Source: Oscillospiraceae bacterium (GTDB lineage: Bacteria > Bacillota > Clostridia > Oscillospirales > Oscillospiraceae). Taken from it: a stretch of DNA of 43,628 nt. A program made the position numbers and the translations under genes. The stretch is from contig JAFSWC010000025.1 in the NCBI GenBank assembly GCA_017444665.1, positions 1-43,628 of the forward strand, in the 5' to 3' direction. Below the pieces are notes generated by a model. It made no database searches and was not told where the DNA came from. It was given only the letters and a program-made list of their open reading frames with translations. Positions 16,208-25,263 of the stretch are shown one piece after another (position 1 is the stretch's first letter; every line of letters starts with the position of its first letter).

Positions 16208-17377
16208 TTATCCGATACGGGTCAATGCACTGTATTTCTGGAACGACCTTTCAGCCGCATCATAGTCCATATGGGTATAGATGCGCAGGGTCGTTTCAAC
16301 ATCGGAATGGCCCATCAGATACTGCAGTTCCTTCACAGGCATCCCTGCCCTGGCAAGTTTCGTGCAGAAAGTGTGGCGCAAAACATGCGGCGTAACGACA
16401 AGCTGTTCGCAATGCTCTGCGTTGTACTTCTCTACGATCCGCTTGAGTGCATGCTCGAAGTGTCCGGCGACCTTCGGTTTCATGTCCTTGTCAAGGAACA
16501 GGAAACCGCTCTTTCCGTCAACGGCAACCTCGATCTTGGGCTTCGGCCGGTTCCGCAACACCCGCTTGAGTGCATTCAGCACCTCGTCGCTCATGGGGAT
16601 CGTGCGCTTCCCTCTCTCTGTTTTCGGCTTCTGCAGATAGTACTCGCAGTGCTTCGTCCGCACAAGCTGACGTTCCACATGGATGCATCGGCGGGAAAAA
16701 TCCAGATCCGAAACGGTAAGGCCGCAAAGCTCGCTGATTCGCATCCCGGTCCCAAGCAAAATGATAACCGGGTCATAATAGCGGGCGCGGCAGAGGTCGG
16801 TCTGAAGGTATTCCAGGAAAGCCATTTCCTGTGCTTCCGTCAAAGGTTTGCGCTCGACCGTGTCATCCGGAACAACTTTGGTCAACGGAAAAGAAAACGG
16901 GTTCTTGCCGAGAATTTCTTCTTCCACCGCCATATCAAACGCAGGCTTCACGACGCCGCGGATACTCTGGATCGTGCTGTAGCGTCTGCCCCCGCAATTG
17001 AGCCTGATAAACCACTCCTTGGCATCCGAGGTTTTAATCGTCCTGATCTGTCGGTAGGAAAAGTCTTCCCCCTTCAGGACGCCTAGGACGAAATCATAGC
17101 TTAAGCGTGTGTTGTAACGCATTCCCTGCTTAAGGCCAAGGTATTTCTCTACCAGTGCCAATACCGTGATCTCGCCGGCACAGTAATCAAGTCCCTTGTC
17201 GAAGACGTTTCTTTGGATTTGGATCTCTTTTTCACGCAGCTCAAGAAGCGTCTTTGCATAGATATACTTCCGTTTGCCTTTTATGTCGGTGTATCGGTAC
17301 TGGTACCGGCCGTCTGGACGCTGGCTCTCGCCGTCCTTTAATACGATTCCTTTGTTGTCTTTGCGCTTTTCTGACAT
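16208..17377 (-). CDS. Tyrosine-type integrase, Tn916 Int family
   Basis: 389 residues. N-terminal arm-binding domain (KRKDNKGIVLKDGESQRPDGRYQYRYTD), SAM-like core-binding domain (about 70-175) and catalytic domain. Catalytic residues visible: Arg in GTGMRISELCG, HVLRHTF (His-x-x-Arg), GHSDVETT (His), and the nucleophile Tyr in LRIYTHMD near residue 369. It would integrate and excise the element between the 24-bp cores. Strong AAGGAGG 5 nt before the ATG and its own promoter. Full length, so probably active. Confidence 0.95.
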   Translation of the reverse strand: MSEKRKDNKGIVLKDGESQRPDGRYQYRYTDIKGKRKYIYAKTLLELREKEIQIQRNVFDKGLDYCAGEITVLALVEKYLGLKQGMRYNTRLSYDFVLGVLKGEDFSYRQIRTIKTSDAKEWFIRLNCGGRRYSTIQSIRGVVKPAFDMAVEEEILGKNPFSFPLTKVVPDDTVERKPLTEAQEMAFLEYLQTDLCRARYYDPVIILLGTGMRISELCGLTVSDLDFSRRCIHVERQLVRTKHCEYYLQKPKTERGKRTIPMSDEVLNALKRVLRNRPKPKIEVAVDGKSGFLFLDKDMKPKVAGHFEHALKRIVEKYNAEHCEQLVVTPHVLRHTFCTKLARAGMPVKELQYLMGHSDVETTLRIYTHMDYDAAERSFQKYSALTRIG

Positions 17378-17422
17378 AAAAACCTCCTTCTTCTTCGAAA
17401 AGCGCTTGATATGACGGTAACG

Positions 17423-17451
17423 AGTATATCATACTTTAGCGCTCGTGGAAA
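17423..17451 (-). promoter_or_regulatory. Candidate promoter of the integrase gene
   Basis: Minus strand: TTTCCA, 17-bp spacer, TATACT, in the 86-bp gap between xis and int. AAGCGCTTG palindromes lie nearby (17400-17408, also 17714-17722). Confidence 0.5.
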
Positions 17452-17463
17452 GAGATAGGTGTT

Positions 17464-17649
17464 TTATACGGAATAACTTTTTTCGAGGAACGCCTCGAAA
17501 GCCTTTCGTTTAATCAGCCGCTTGCTCCCGACCCATAATACAAACGGGCAGTTTTTATCGTCGCTGATTTCCCGCAGCCGATTGATCCCGATGTTGCTGA
17601 ACGCAGCCGCTTCCTCCAAAGTAAGAAACGTTAACTCGGCGCTCTTCAA
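17464..17649 (-). CDS. Xis-like excisionase
   Basis: 61 residues resembling Tn916 Xis: a winged-helix start TLEEAAAFSNIGINRLREI and the C-terminal SKRLIKRKAFEAFLE, which matches the RIQIKRKQFE segment of Tn916 Xis as I remember it. Such proteins bend attachment-site DNA and favour excision. The only available start is TTG at 17649, with no clear Shine-Dalgarno sequence and lying against the base of the upstream terminator hairpin. Translation may therefore depend on read-through or RNA folding. Located directly upstream of int. Confidence 0.75.
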   Translation of the reverse strand: MKSAELTFLTLEEAAAFSNIGINRLREISDDKNCPFVLWVGSKRLIKRKAFEAFLEKSYSV

Positions 17650-17651
17650 AA

Positions 17652-17703
17652 CAACAAGAGGACGTCCGGTCGGTTTTCTATCCGTCCGGTCGTCCTCTTG
17701 TTG
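17652..17703 (-). terminator. Terminator between the cargo operon and xis
   Basis: Outer 12-bp stem CAACAAGAGGAC/GTCCTCTTGTTG with a partly paired interior, leading into TTTT on the minus strand. It would stop the six-gene cargo transcript just before xis. Confidence 0.7.
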
Positions 17704-17713
17704 TCTCTCTGTT

Positions 17714-17730
17714 AAGCGCTTGCGGGCACT
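17714..17730 (+). repeat. Left copy of a 17-bp repeat bracketing the cargo
   Basis: AAGCGCTTGCGGGCACT, matching 30398-30414 at 16 of 17 bases in the same orientation. The cargo genes lie between the copies; int and xis lie outside. Confidence 0.6.
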
Positions 17731-17735
17731 ACTTT

Positions 17736-18788
17736 CTATGGTTTTTCTCTTTTTCCTGTCGCTGCGCTCAAAGAAGCTGTTTCGATTATTTTCAGAACGT
17801 TCACGGCGTCTGTCGGATCAATCAACTGCCTGACGCCGCAGCAGAGGACCTCATAGACATTGTCATAAAATCTCCCGTAGTTGCCTTGTTCGGTTTCGAT
17901 TTTTTCTGTCTTTACCAGACCGTCCTCGACTCTTGACAGGGTTCCGTACTGCTCCGGCCGATCGCTCCCCCAGTCCGCACTTCCCGGTCGTTCCCACCGC
18001 ATTAACGCCTCTTCCTGCGGGTCCATCCCGTACTTCACAAAACTTCCGTTCCTGCCATAAACCACGTAATGAGGCGCCGGATTCAGCGCAACTTCTGATG
18101 CAGAAAGAACAGCCTTGGTCTTTTCATAGTATAGGATCACTTCAAAAGCGTCAAACCCGGTCGACTCCGCACGTTCTTTTCGAAAATCCGCATAGATCTC
18201 ATCGGGCATCCCAAACAGGCAATAGGCCTGATCGATCAGGTGTACGCCGAGGTCATAAAGAATATTAACGCCTCTGCCGCCTTTTGCCTTCCACGCTCTG
18301 TTGCTGCCCCCCGAAACGAAGCGATCGTAACGCGCGTAGTATTCCAGAATTTCGCCCAGGATTCCGTCCGCAGCAAGTCTTTGAACCGTAAGATAATCTC
18401 CGTCAAATCTGCGGTTTTGGAAAGGGCTGTAGAACACTCCCTTCTTTTTCGCAAGGGCAAGCAGTTCCTGCGCTTCCTCCGCCGTCGCTGTGACAGGCTT
18501 TTCGACGACCACATTTTTCCCGGCAAGGATCGCTTCTTTTGCCATCGGAAAATGTAAGGGATTGGGCGTGCAGATGACCACCAGGTCGATGTCCGCGCCC
18601 AACAGATCTTCAAACTCTCTCACGCTCTCCGTTCCGGGATATGCCTCTTTTGCACGTCCCGCGTTTCGCTCGAGGATCTTTCTCAGCCGGAAATGCGGAT
18701 TGCTGCTGATAAAAGGTGTATGGAATAATTGCGCCGACATCCCGAAACCGGCCACTCCGACCTGAATGATTCTGTCCTTTTCCGGCAT
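17736..18788 (-). CDS. Gfo/Idh/MocA-family oxidoreductase (1 of 3)
   Basis: 350 residues. Rossmann NAD(P)-binding start VGVAGFGMSAQLFHTPF, the conserved VVVEKPVTAT (catalytic Lys) and the D-x-x-x-H active-site motif in ILYDLGVHLIDQAYCLFG. The FHxPFI form of the N-terminus is typical of the IolW/YvaA-like inositol and glycoside dehydrogenase branch. It would oxidise or reduce a sugar or cyclitol hydroxyl. Last gene of the leftward cargo operon, 99 bp after the M81 gene; AAAGGAG precedes the ATG and the operon terminator follows. Confidence 0.9.
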   Translation of the reverse strand: MPEKDRIIQVGVAGFGMSAQLFHTPFISSNPHFRLRKILERNAGRAKEAYPGTESVREFEDLLGADIDLVVICTPNPLHFPMAKEAILAGKNVVVEKPVTATAEEAQELLALAKKKGVFYSPFQNRRFDGDYLTVQRLAADGILGEILEYYARYDRFVSGGSNRAWKAKGGRGVNILYDLGVHLIDQAYCLFGMPDEIYADFRKERAESTGFDAFEVILYYEKTKAVLSASEVALNPAPHYVVYGRNGSFVKYGMDPQEEALMRWERPGSADWGSDRPEQYGTLSRVEDGLVKTEKIETEQGNYGRFYDNVYEVLCCGVRQLIDPTDAVNVLKIIETASLSAATGKREKP

Positions 18789-18887
18789 CTTTTCAACTCC
18801 TTTATAGATAAGAGCATTCTTATCTTTTTGTCCCTTGCGCTGCTCTATGTCAGCGCTAGGCAGTGTGGTTCGGTCTGGCGTTTCCCG

Positions 18888-20345
18888 TCACCACAGCGTG
18901 CTCTTCGCGTCATAAGGAAAATCGTCCTCAAACGGATACAGCGGCCTGCGCTGATTCCGGTAAAGAAACTTGCCGATCGTGAGCATGGCGTTGCCCTCGG
19001 TCAAGGCGATATAGCTGTCATCGGCGATGGCAGAGAGTCCCGGGAAAAGATAGCCCAGCTTTACAACGATTACATGATAATCGTGATAGGAAACGCCGTA
19101 ATCAATTAAATCCTGTTCGCCGGTGAATGAACAGCGCACTGAGTTGACAATGACCGTAATGCCTCCCGTGCGCAGTACGACGCCGTCTGCGCGTCCCTGC
19201 ACATCTCTGTGGAGGGACAGAATGCGTGCGTTTTCAAGCAGGACGCTCTGACTGTTCCGATCATGGCGGCCGCCGAGATAAAGCGTCAGCTCCGCTCCAT
19301 CGCCTGCTTCGGCGCACAGGTTCACCGCCGCCTCGTCCCAGATCCCGGCGACCAGCGTATGCTCCGCGGCCACCCGGAGCAGAAGACCAAGCATCAGCGC
19401 GTTGTCTCCCACAGCTCCCGCGGTGACATTGTCTCCGGAATCGCTGAGAAGGACTGTTTTTCCGGGGCTGGATAAGGCTTTGCGGATTGCCTCCTCCGGC
19501 GGAAGGGAATTGTCGCTCAAGCAGAACGCGTGACGCATTTCCCAGATTTCCTGCGCGTTTTGTATCAACGCGGCTTCCAGATCAGATCTGTTTTGACCTG
19601 TCCCGCTCACCACGAGGGTGGATCCGTTATGGGGACAGTCGATCCAGGACATGCCGGTAAAGTAGGAGCTGCGCCATACCCCGTCCCTTCTATCGAGTGC
19701 GTCGAGCATCTCCATAATTCTCCGGACGTGCGGCATATCCGTCGTAGCGGCTTCCCCAGGCTGCAGCATGGGGACGCGGACAAGTGTGTTCTGCGGGAGG
19801 ATATCATCCTTTGCCGCCCGGCATACAAGCTCTGCGGCGATCTGCTGGGTTTGCGCGATATCTGTGTGAGGGGCAGTTCGATAGCCGACAATAATGTTTG
19901 CGCAGCGGGCAAGCGTGTGACTCATGTTTCCGTGAAAATCCATCGCTACGGCGATGGGAATGGAAGGGCCTACTCTCTCTCGTATGGCGGACACCAGAAA
20001 GGCTTCTCCGCTGCCGATAAATTCGACCTGCATGGAGCCGTGAAGATAAAGCCACACGCCATCCACGTTGCCGTCCAGAGGAACATCGGCGATAATCCGC
20101 TCGGCAATGCTTCGATAACTGGCTAATTCCAGCACGCCCGCCGCCACGCAGAGTGACTCTGCATAGATGGAAGGAAGGACCTCGCAGCCGGCGTTTGTTA
20201 TGGCAGAAACCGCATCCGGAAAGTGCAGGAGCAACTCGGAAGGAGAAAGGATTCGAAAATCCGCTTCCGTAACGGGGACGGGATTGGAAGTGTTGCTCTC
20301 CAGATGAAACCCTGCCATTAAGATTCGTTTCCTTTGGTTTTTCAT
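18888..20345 (-). CDS. M81-family metallohydrolase (MlrC-like)
   Basis: 485 residues across the DUF1485 and MlrC C-terminal domains. Zinc-site motifs are visible: AMDFHGNMS, GYRTAPHTD and LLSDSGDNVTAGAVGDN. The family is named after a microcystin-degrading peptidase, but most members sit in sugar or small-molecule clusters with unknown substrates. Inside an importer-dehydrogenase operon it probably cleaves an amide or related bond in the transported compound or an intermediate; that is inference. AAGGAGG lies 6 nt before the ATG; 44 bp after the second permease gene. Confidence 0.9.
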   Translation of the reverse strand: MKNQRKRILMAGFHLESNTSNPVPVTEADFRILSPSELLLHFPDAVSAITNAGCEVLPSIYAESLCVAAGVLELASYRSIAERIIADVPLDGNVDGVWLYLHGSMQVEFIGSGEAFLVSAIRERVGPSIPIAVAMDFHGNMSHTLARCANIIVGYRTAPHTDIAQTQQIAAELVCRAAKDDILPQNTLVRVPMLQPGEAATTDMPHVRRIMEMLDALDRRDGVWRSSYFTGMSWIDCPHNGSTLVVSGTGQNRSDLEAALIQNAQEIWEMRHAFCLSDNSLPPEEAIRKALSSPGKTVLLSDSGDNVTAGAVGDNALMLGLLLRVAAEHTLVAGIWDEAAVNLCAEAGDGAELTLYLGGRHDRNSQSVLLENARILSLHRDVQGRADGVVLRTGGITVIVNSVRCSFTGEQDLIDYGVSYHDYHVIVVKLGYLFPGLSAIADDSYIALTEGNAMLTIGKFLYRNQRRPLYPFEDDFPYDAKSTLW

Positions 20346-20389
20346 TCTGCCCTCCTTGTTATGCTAAGAAATGCTGCCCTATGCAGGAT

Positions 20390-21232
20390 TTATCCTTTCA
20401 ATCCGGTCGTGGCAATACCTTCTACGAGGTACTTTTGGAAGCTTACAAACAGAATGCAGGCCGGGACGACGGACAACGTCGCCATCGCAAACATGGCGCC
20501 GAAATCGGACGAAGAGGAGGGATCGCTGAACAGCTTCAGCGCAAGACTTGCGGTATACAACTCCGGCTTATTCAGATAGAGGAAGGGACCTAGGAAATCT
20601 TCCCAGCGCCAAATAAACGAGAAAATCGCCGATGTGCAGATTACCGGCACGCACAGCGGAAGCATGATGTGCCAAAAAACACCGAAGCGGCTGCAGCCGT
20701 CGATCATGGCGGCTTCGTCCAATTCTTTGGGAATGCTGCGCATAAACTGCACGTCCATATAAATAAAGAACGCCTGTCCGCAGAAGAAAGGAACTATCAA
20801 CGGCAGATAGGTGCCTGTCCAGCCGAGTTTGGTGAACAGCAGAAATTGCGGCACCATGATTACCTGGAACGGCAGCATCAACGTTACCATCATACAGGCA
20901 AACCAAAAGTCGGAACCGCGGAATTTGATACGGGCAAAACCATAGGCAATCAACACGCTGGAGAACACGGCACCGATAGTGGAGAGCCCGGCCACCAGGA
21001 GAGAATTTCGGAAGAAAGTCCCGAAGCTGTGGCCGGCAAAGCCCTTCCATCCGTTAATAAAGTTCTGAACCGTCCACTGGGTCGGCAGCAGCTTGTCTGC
21101 TTCGCGCATGACAGTGCTGGAGACCTTAAAGGAACTGAACAGCATCCACAGCAGAGGATAGAGCATGATGACAGCGACACATACGCAGGTAAAGTGGAAA
21201 AGAGCCTTTCTGGCTCGTTTTTGCTGGGTCAT
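20390..21232 (-). CDS. ABC sugar transporter permease, MalG type
   Basis: 280 residues with six membrane segments. The ATPase-contact EAA loop reads ELDEAAMIDGCSRFGVFWHIMLPL. It pairs with the MalF-type permease upstream, whose stop is separated from this start by one base, so the two are translationally coupled. The pair would carry a sugar or glycoside delivered by the binding protein encoded at 23588-24964. No ATPase gene is present in the island. Confidence 0.93.
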   Translation of the reverse strand: MTQQKRARKALFHFTCVCVAVIMLYPLLWMLFSSFKVSSTVMREADKLLPTQWTVQNFINGWKGFAGHSFGTFFRNSLLVAGLSTIGAVFSSVLIAYGFARIKFRGSDFWFACMMVTLMLPFQVIMVPQFLLFTKLGWTGTYLPLIVPFFCGQAFFIYMDVQFMRSIPKELDEAAMIDGCSRFGVFWHIMLPLCVPVICTSAIFSFIWRWEDFLGPFLYLNKPELYTASLALKLFSDPSSSSDFGAMFAMATLSVVPACILFVSFQKYLVEGIATTGLKG

Positions 21233-21233
21233 C

Positions 21234-22148
21234 TTATTTTTCCTCCTTTACGTCAGTTTCATAATAGACCCAGTATCTCTGCGATCTGAAAAGGACGATC
21301 GTAATGGTCGCAATAAGAACCAAAAGAACCCAGGCCTGCGCGCAGCCATAGCCCATCTTGCTGTACTTGAATGACGTTTCGTACATATAGACGGCGGAGA
21401 ACTTCGTCAATCCCATCGGTTCGCCGCGTGTAATAAGCAGACTTTGGGTAAAGCAAGTCAGCGCCAGAATAATCTGCATCACGAGATTGAAGAAGATCGT
21501 GGGCGTCAGCAGCGGAAGCGTAATCCGGAAGAAACGCTGGATCGGGCTTGCTCCGTCGATGCTAGCCGCCTCATAATAGGTCGGCGGGATCTGTTTAAGC
21601 CCGGAAAGGAAGTTCAGCATGGACGAGCCATACTGCCAGACAGACAGAATGATAAGCGTCCATATAGCCGTGTCTGGGCTTCCTATCCAGCTTTTTTTTA
21701 AATCTGCGCCGAAGATGGAGTTGAAAAGGGTATTCAACATGCCGTCTCCCGAAAAGACCTGACGCCAGACGATCGCGATCGCGACGCTCCCCCCGATGAT
21801 CGAAGGGAGGTAAAACGCCGCGCGGTAGAAAGCGGTGACTCTGTTCGTCTTATAGAGAAGCATGGCAATCGCCAGAGAAAAAAGCAGCTTCAATGGCACA
21901 GAGAAAACGACGTACTTGCTGGTAACCTTCAGGGCAAGCCAAAACTTGGTGTCGCTAATCAGGGTCTGATAGTTTTTCAGCCCTGCAAATTTGGGAGGCG
22001 TAATAACATTATAGTTGCAGAAAGAATAGACGAGGGACGATAGAATCGGGATGATGGTAAATGCAATGAACCCGATGCAAAACAGGCCGATAAACAGATA
22101 GCCGTCTCGCGTGTTCTGCAGCGTTTTTTTAGACCAGCGTTTGTTCAT
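21234..22148 (-). CDS. ABC sugar transporter permease, MalF type
   Basis: 304 residues from MNKRWSKK, chosen over an upstream in-frame Met because AAGGAGGG sits 5-6 nt before it. Six membrane segments; EAA motif YYEAASIDGASPIQRFFRITLPLL. Partner of the MalG-type permease in a carbohydrate uptake (CUT1) importer. Confidence 0.93.
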   Translation of the reverse strand: MNKRWSKKTLQNTRDGYLFIGLFCIGFIAFTIIPILSSLVYSFCNYNVITPPKFAGLKNYQTLISDTKFWLALKVTSKYVVFSVPLKLLFSLAIAMLLYKTNRVTAFYRAAFYLPSIIGGSVAIAIVWRQVFSGDGMLNTLFNSIFGADLKKSWIGSPDTAIWTLIILSVWQYGSSMLNFLSGLKQIPPTYYEAASIDGASPIQRFFRITLPLLTPTIFFNLVMQIILALTCFTQSLLITRGEPMGLTKFSAVYMYETSFKYSKMGYGCAQAWVLLVLIATITIVLFRSQRYWVYYETDVKEEK

Positions 22149-22238
22149 GTTTCCCTCCTTTCTTGCGACCCCGGCCCAGCGCTCACTCAGCCGCAAGGTC
22201 TCCAATAGAACCAGTGGTTTTGCAGGCAAAAAGATAAC

Positions 22239-23423
22239 TCAGGATTTCGATGCCGTCACATCCATGTCGATCTCGCGGGCGACCTTGGTCCGGGAGGCAT
22301 TGGTGCGCTTTTCGTTCAGCATCGACAGATACCGATCCTTATCGACCGGAAGCTCTGCCCAGTTATCCGTCCAGGCGGAGGTGTTGATGGCATTGATAAG
22401 CTGCACGGCATTCAATCCTTCTTCGCCGGGGGCGATCAACGGCTCACCGTGACGGATAGCAGCGACAAAATTGCGTATAATCTTTTTGTGCCCGTCCCAA
22501 TAAGGAACCACCTCGTCGGGCACATATTCAAACATCTCGGCTGCCGGCTCGCCGAATCCTCCTGTGAAAGTTGCGTTGAACTCCCGTTCGGATGGAGAGA
22601 ACTTCCAGTATCGGAAGCGGAATTCGTTCTCGGCAGTCTCTTCAATGATGACCTTTCCCTTGTCGGCTGTCAGCTCGATCCGGTTCGTACCGCAAGGTTC
22701 GCCGGTGGTGGTGATAAACTGCGCGGTCATGCCGTTTTTGTATTCGGCATAAATTGTGGCGGAGTCCTCCACATCAATGGTGTGGTACCGGCCGTACTGG
22801 CAGAAAGCACGCACTCTGACGGGCAGGCCGCACACCAGCTGCCACATGTCGATGTTGTGAGGGCACTGGTTGATGAGAACGCCGCCGCCCTCTCCGTCCC
22901 AGGTGGCGCGCCAGTCACTAGAATCATAATAGCTTTGAGAGCGATACCAGTTCGTAATGATCCAGGTAAAGCGTCTCAGTTCCCCCAGTTCGCCAGAGGA
23001 AACCATTTCTCGCAGCTTTAGGTAATAAGGGTTTGTTCTTTGATTGTACATCAAGCTGAACACCTTACCGCTTTTTTTCGCGGCGGCGTTCATTTCCTCC
23101 ACTTGGGCCGCATAGACGCCGGCAGGCTTTTCGCAGATGACGTGAAGCCCTCTTTCAAAAGCATAGATCGAATAATCGGTGTGTAGATAATGCGGAACGG
23201 CAACAAGAACCGCATCCACCAGCCCACTATCAATCAGATCCTCAGCACGTTCAAAACGGGCGACCTTGTCGCCAAACTGAGCTTCCGCCCAGGCAAGGCG
23301 ACCGGGTTTAATATCGCACACAGCCGTCAGGACCATGCCATCTATATCGCCGGCGAAAATCGATGAAGCGTGACGGGATCCCATAACACCGATCCCGATA
23401 AGTCCCATCCTGATATCCTGCAT
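22239..23423 (-). CDS. Gfo/Idh/MocA-family oxidoreductase (2 of 3)
   Basis: 394 residues. Dinucleotide loop GLIGIGVMGSRHA, ICEKPAGV with the conserved Lys, and the catalytic-site motif GGGVLINQCPHNIDMWQLV, which places it in the NQxxHxxD branch that includes glucoside and keto-sugar dehydrogenases. It sits between the binding-protein and permease genes, behind a terminator hairpin that would lower its level relative to the binding protein. AAAAGGAGAGG before the ATG. Active-site residues are intact. Confidence 0.92.
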   Translation of the reverse strand: MQDIRMGLIGIGVMGSRHASSIFAGDIDGMVLTAVCDIKPGRLAWAEAQFGDKVARFERAEDLIDSGLVDAVLVAVPHYLHTDYSIYAFERGLHVICEKPAGVYAAQVEEMNAAAKKSGKVFSLMYNQRTNPYYLKLREMVSSGELGELRRFTWIITNWYRSQSYYDSSDWRATWDGEGGGVLINQCPHNIDMWQLVCGLPVRVRAFCQYGRYHTIDVEDSATIYAEYKNGMTAQFITTTGEPCGTNRIELTADKGKVIIEETAENEFRFRYWKFSPSEREFNATFTGGFGEPAAEMFEYVPDEVVPYWDGHKKIIRNFVAAIRHGEPLIAPGEEGLNAVQLINAINTSAWTDNWAELPVDKDRYLSMLNEKRTNASRTKVAREIDMDVTASKS

Positions 23424-23510
23424 GTTTATCCTCTCCTTTTCAGTTGATTACGTGGCCTCCTGTGTTTTGAGTAACACAAAGTCTCGGCTTCCTGCCGCAC
23501 TCCGGATGAT

Positions 23511-23562
23511 ATAAAAGGAAGAGCCGGTAAAGAAGGGATTCCGGCTCTTTATCGGCTCTTCC
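23511..23562 (-). terminator. Intra-operon terminator/attenuator after the binding-protein gene
   Basis: Minus-strand stem GGAAGAGCCG/CGGCTCTTCC (an alternative register pairs GAGCCGG/CCGGCTC) followed by TTTTAT. It probably allows partial read-through, giving much more binding protein than the downstream proteins, as in other CUT1 operons. Confidence 0.7.
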
Positions 23563-23587
23563 GCGTTACGCGGTAATATTGGCTTTT

Positions 23588-24964
23588 TTAGCCGGCATAC
23601 TCTGCGAGGATCGCATTCGCCTGCGCGACAAACTGCGCAGCGGCGTCTTCTGCGGTCATGCTGCCGAACAGAACGGCGGCGCGCATGTCTTTGTCCACAT
23701 CAAAGATCTGCTGGCCGCAGCCGGGCTCAAGCGCTGGGGCAGGCGCTCCATGCTCAGAAATATAGGTCACATAGTCCGCAATACGGACCGAGATGGGAGC
23801 AAGATCATCGGAGAGGGCTTCGCATACCTTGGCGTTCATGGAAACACCGCGCTCCATCAAGAGAACCTTGTTGGCGTCAATATCGTTGATGATGTAGCTC
23901 AGGAACGCCGCGGAGGCCTCCTTGTCGGCGTCAGAGCCGATATTGCCCAGACCCGTCAGCTGAGAGGGCTGAATGTTGCAGGGCTGGCGGACACAATCTG
24001 CGAAGATCGGGGTAGCGCACAGGTCAAGGCTGATATCATCGCCGGCTGCTGCTTGGAGACCGACACCCATGTTGCTGGTGAAGAAGCTGTTCCATGTCTT
24101 GCCGGTCGTGATGGGATCGACCTCAGCGCCGGTCACGGCAGCATACTCGGCCGGATCCTGAACCCAATCCTGCTGTCCGAGCTCGGCCAGCAGCTCGTAG
24201 CATTTCACTGCGACGGTCTCGTCAAATCCGAGGGACGAATAATCGTCGGTGTAGAACTCATAGCCGTATCCGCGGACAACACTGCGCAGCAGTTCGGCAT
24301 AGGAAATGCTCCAGCAAAGGCTGGTCTGAACACCGGTCTGCTCGTAAATGGTCTTGCCAAGCTCAATGAACTCGTCCCAGGTGGGTTCCATGCTGATGCT
24401 CAGGCCGAGACTATCAAGCAACGTGGCGTTGTAGAACATGGAGCGGGCGTTGTTGCCCATGCTCAAGGCATAGAGACTTCCATCGACGGTACCGGCCGCG
24501 ATCGTGTTGGGGTCGCAGTCCGAGATGTCAAGGATACCGGCTTCCACATAGGGATCCAGAGGAATAAGCAGGCCGGCCTCCGCCCATTCGGGAACCCAGT
24601 ACCAGTCAGTCTGAAGAACATTGGGCAGCGCGCCGCCGGCAGAACGGGTTTTTACCAGATCCTCGTAAGAACCGCCGTCGGTAAATTCGGGATTGATTGT
24701 AACATTTTGATTGGCAGCCATGAACATTTCAACGACCTTGGTCGTGCGCTCGGCACGTACCTGATTGCCCCACCAGGTATAGCTCAACGTGACGTTGGGA
24801 ACCTCTGCGGGAGTGGTTTCGGAGGCAGGAGCCTCAGCGGCTGGAGCTTCAGCGGCGGGGGCGGGAGCGGAGGCATTGCTGCTGGAGCCGCAGCCTGATA
24901 AGACGGCAACCAGCATTGTCAGAACCAGCAACAATGCAAGAGTTCTCTTCTTCATCGTAATCAT
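23588..24964 (-). CDS. ABC transporter sugar-binding lipoprotein
   Basis: 458 residues from MITMKKRT, chosen because AAAAGGAGG sits 4-5 nt upstream. Lipoprotein signal peptide with lipobox LSGC, an Ala/Pro/Glu-rich tether, then an extracellular solute-binding protein family 1 fold: VTLSYTWWGNQVRAERTTKV, PNVLQTDWYWVPEW, GSLYALSMGNNARSMFYN. Many exposed Trp and Tyr residues suit a carbohydrate ligand. First gene of the leftward cargo operon. Confidence 0.93.
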   Translation of the reverse strand: MITMKKRTLALLLVLTMLVAVLSGCGSSSNASAPAPAAEAPAAEAPASETTPAEVPNVTLSYTWWGNQVRAERTTKVVEMFMAANQNVTINPEFTDGGSYEDLVKTRSAGGALPNVLQTDWYWVPEWAEAGLLIPLDPYVEAGILDISDCDPNTIAAGTVDGSLYALSMGNNARSMFYNATLLDSLGLSISMEPTWDEFIELGKTIYEQTGVQTSLCWSISYAELLRSVVRGYGYEFYTDDYSSLGFDETVAVKCYELLAELGQQDWVQDPAEYAAVTGAEVDPITTGKTWNSFFTSNMGVGLQAAAGDDISLDLCATPIFADCVRQPCNIQPSQLTGLGNIGSDADKEASAAFLSYIINDIDANKVLLMERGVSMNAKVCEALSDDLAPISVRIADYVTYISEHGAPAPALEPGCGQQIFDVDKDMRAAVLFGSMTAEDAAAQFVAQANAILAEYAG

Positions 24965-25065
24965 AGTCCTCCTTTTTTCTTTGTTTTGTTTCTTGTTATT
25001 TCGCTTCAAAGGCCTCTGTAAAGCGCCGGAGTGTACTGAACGATCTCTGAAGCAAATCTATTTTT

Positions 25066-25093
25066 AGAATAACATGTTTGCCTCTCTCCGCAA
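25066..25093 (-). promoter_or_regulatory. Promoter of the transporter operon
   Basis: Minus strand: TTGCGG, 16-bp spacer, TATTCT with TG extension (TGTTATTCT). The AraC-type operator ends exactly 8 bp upstream of the -35 box. Confidence 0.6.
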
Positions 25094-25101
25094 TATCAAC
25101 G

Positions 25102-25128
25102 ATTGCGCCCTTTGTTTCAAAACTTGCG
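25102..25128 (-). promoter_or_regulatory. Candidate AraC operator 1 (21-bp-period direct repeat)
   Basis: In promoter direction: CGCAAG, 15 bp beginning TTTTGAAA, CGCAAT, then 8 bp to the -35. The same geometry is found at 27460-27486 and 30208-30234. It lies between the divergent araC-type gene and the transporter operon. An extra CTTGTG half-site is at 25138-25143. Confidence 0.6.
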
Positions 25129-25156
25129 ATTTCATTTCTTGTGAAAATGCAACACC

Positions 25157-25185
25157 TTGCTTTTTGGGCTTTCCCGTTTTAATAT
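25157..25185 (+). promoter_or_regulatory. Candidate promoter of the AraC-type regulator
   Basis: TTGCTT, 17-bp spacer, TAATAT, about 80 bp before the start. Distance from the shared operator suggests weaker or different control from the transporter operon. Confidence 0.5.
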
Positions 25186-25263
25186 CAAAATATACCGCTT
25201 TTCCGAAAAAAAAGAGTCTTTTTTGAGCAGATTTCGTCACTTGTCTCAGGGAGGGGCAGCCGC

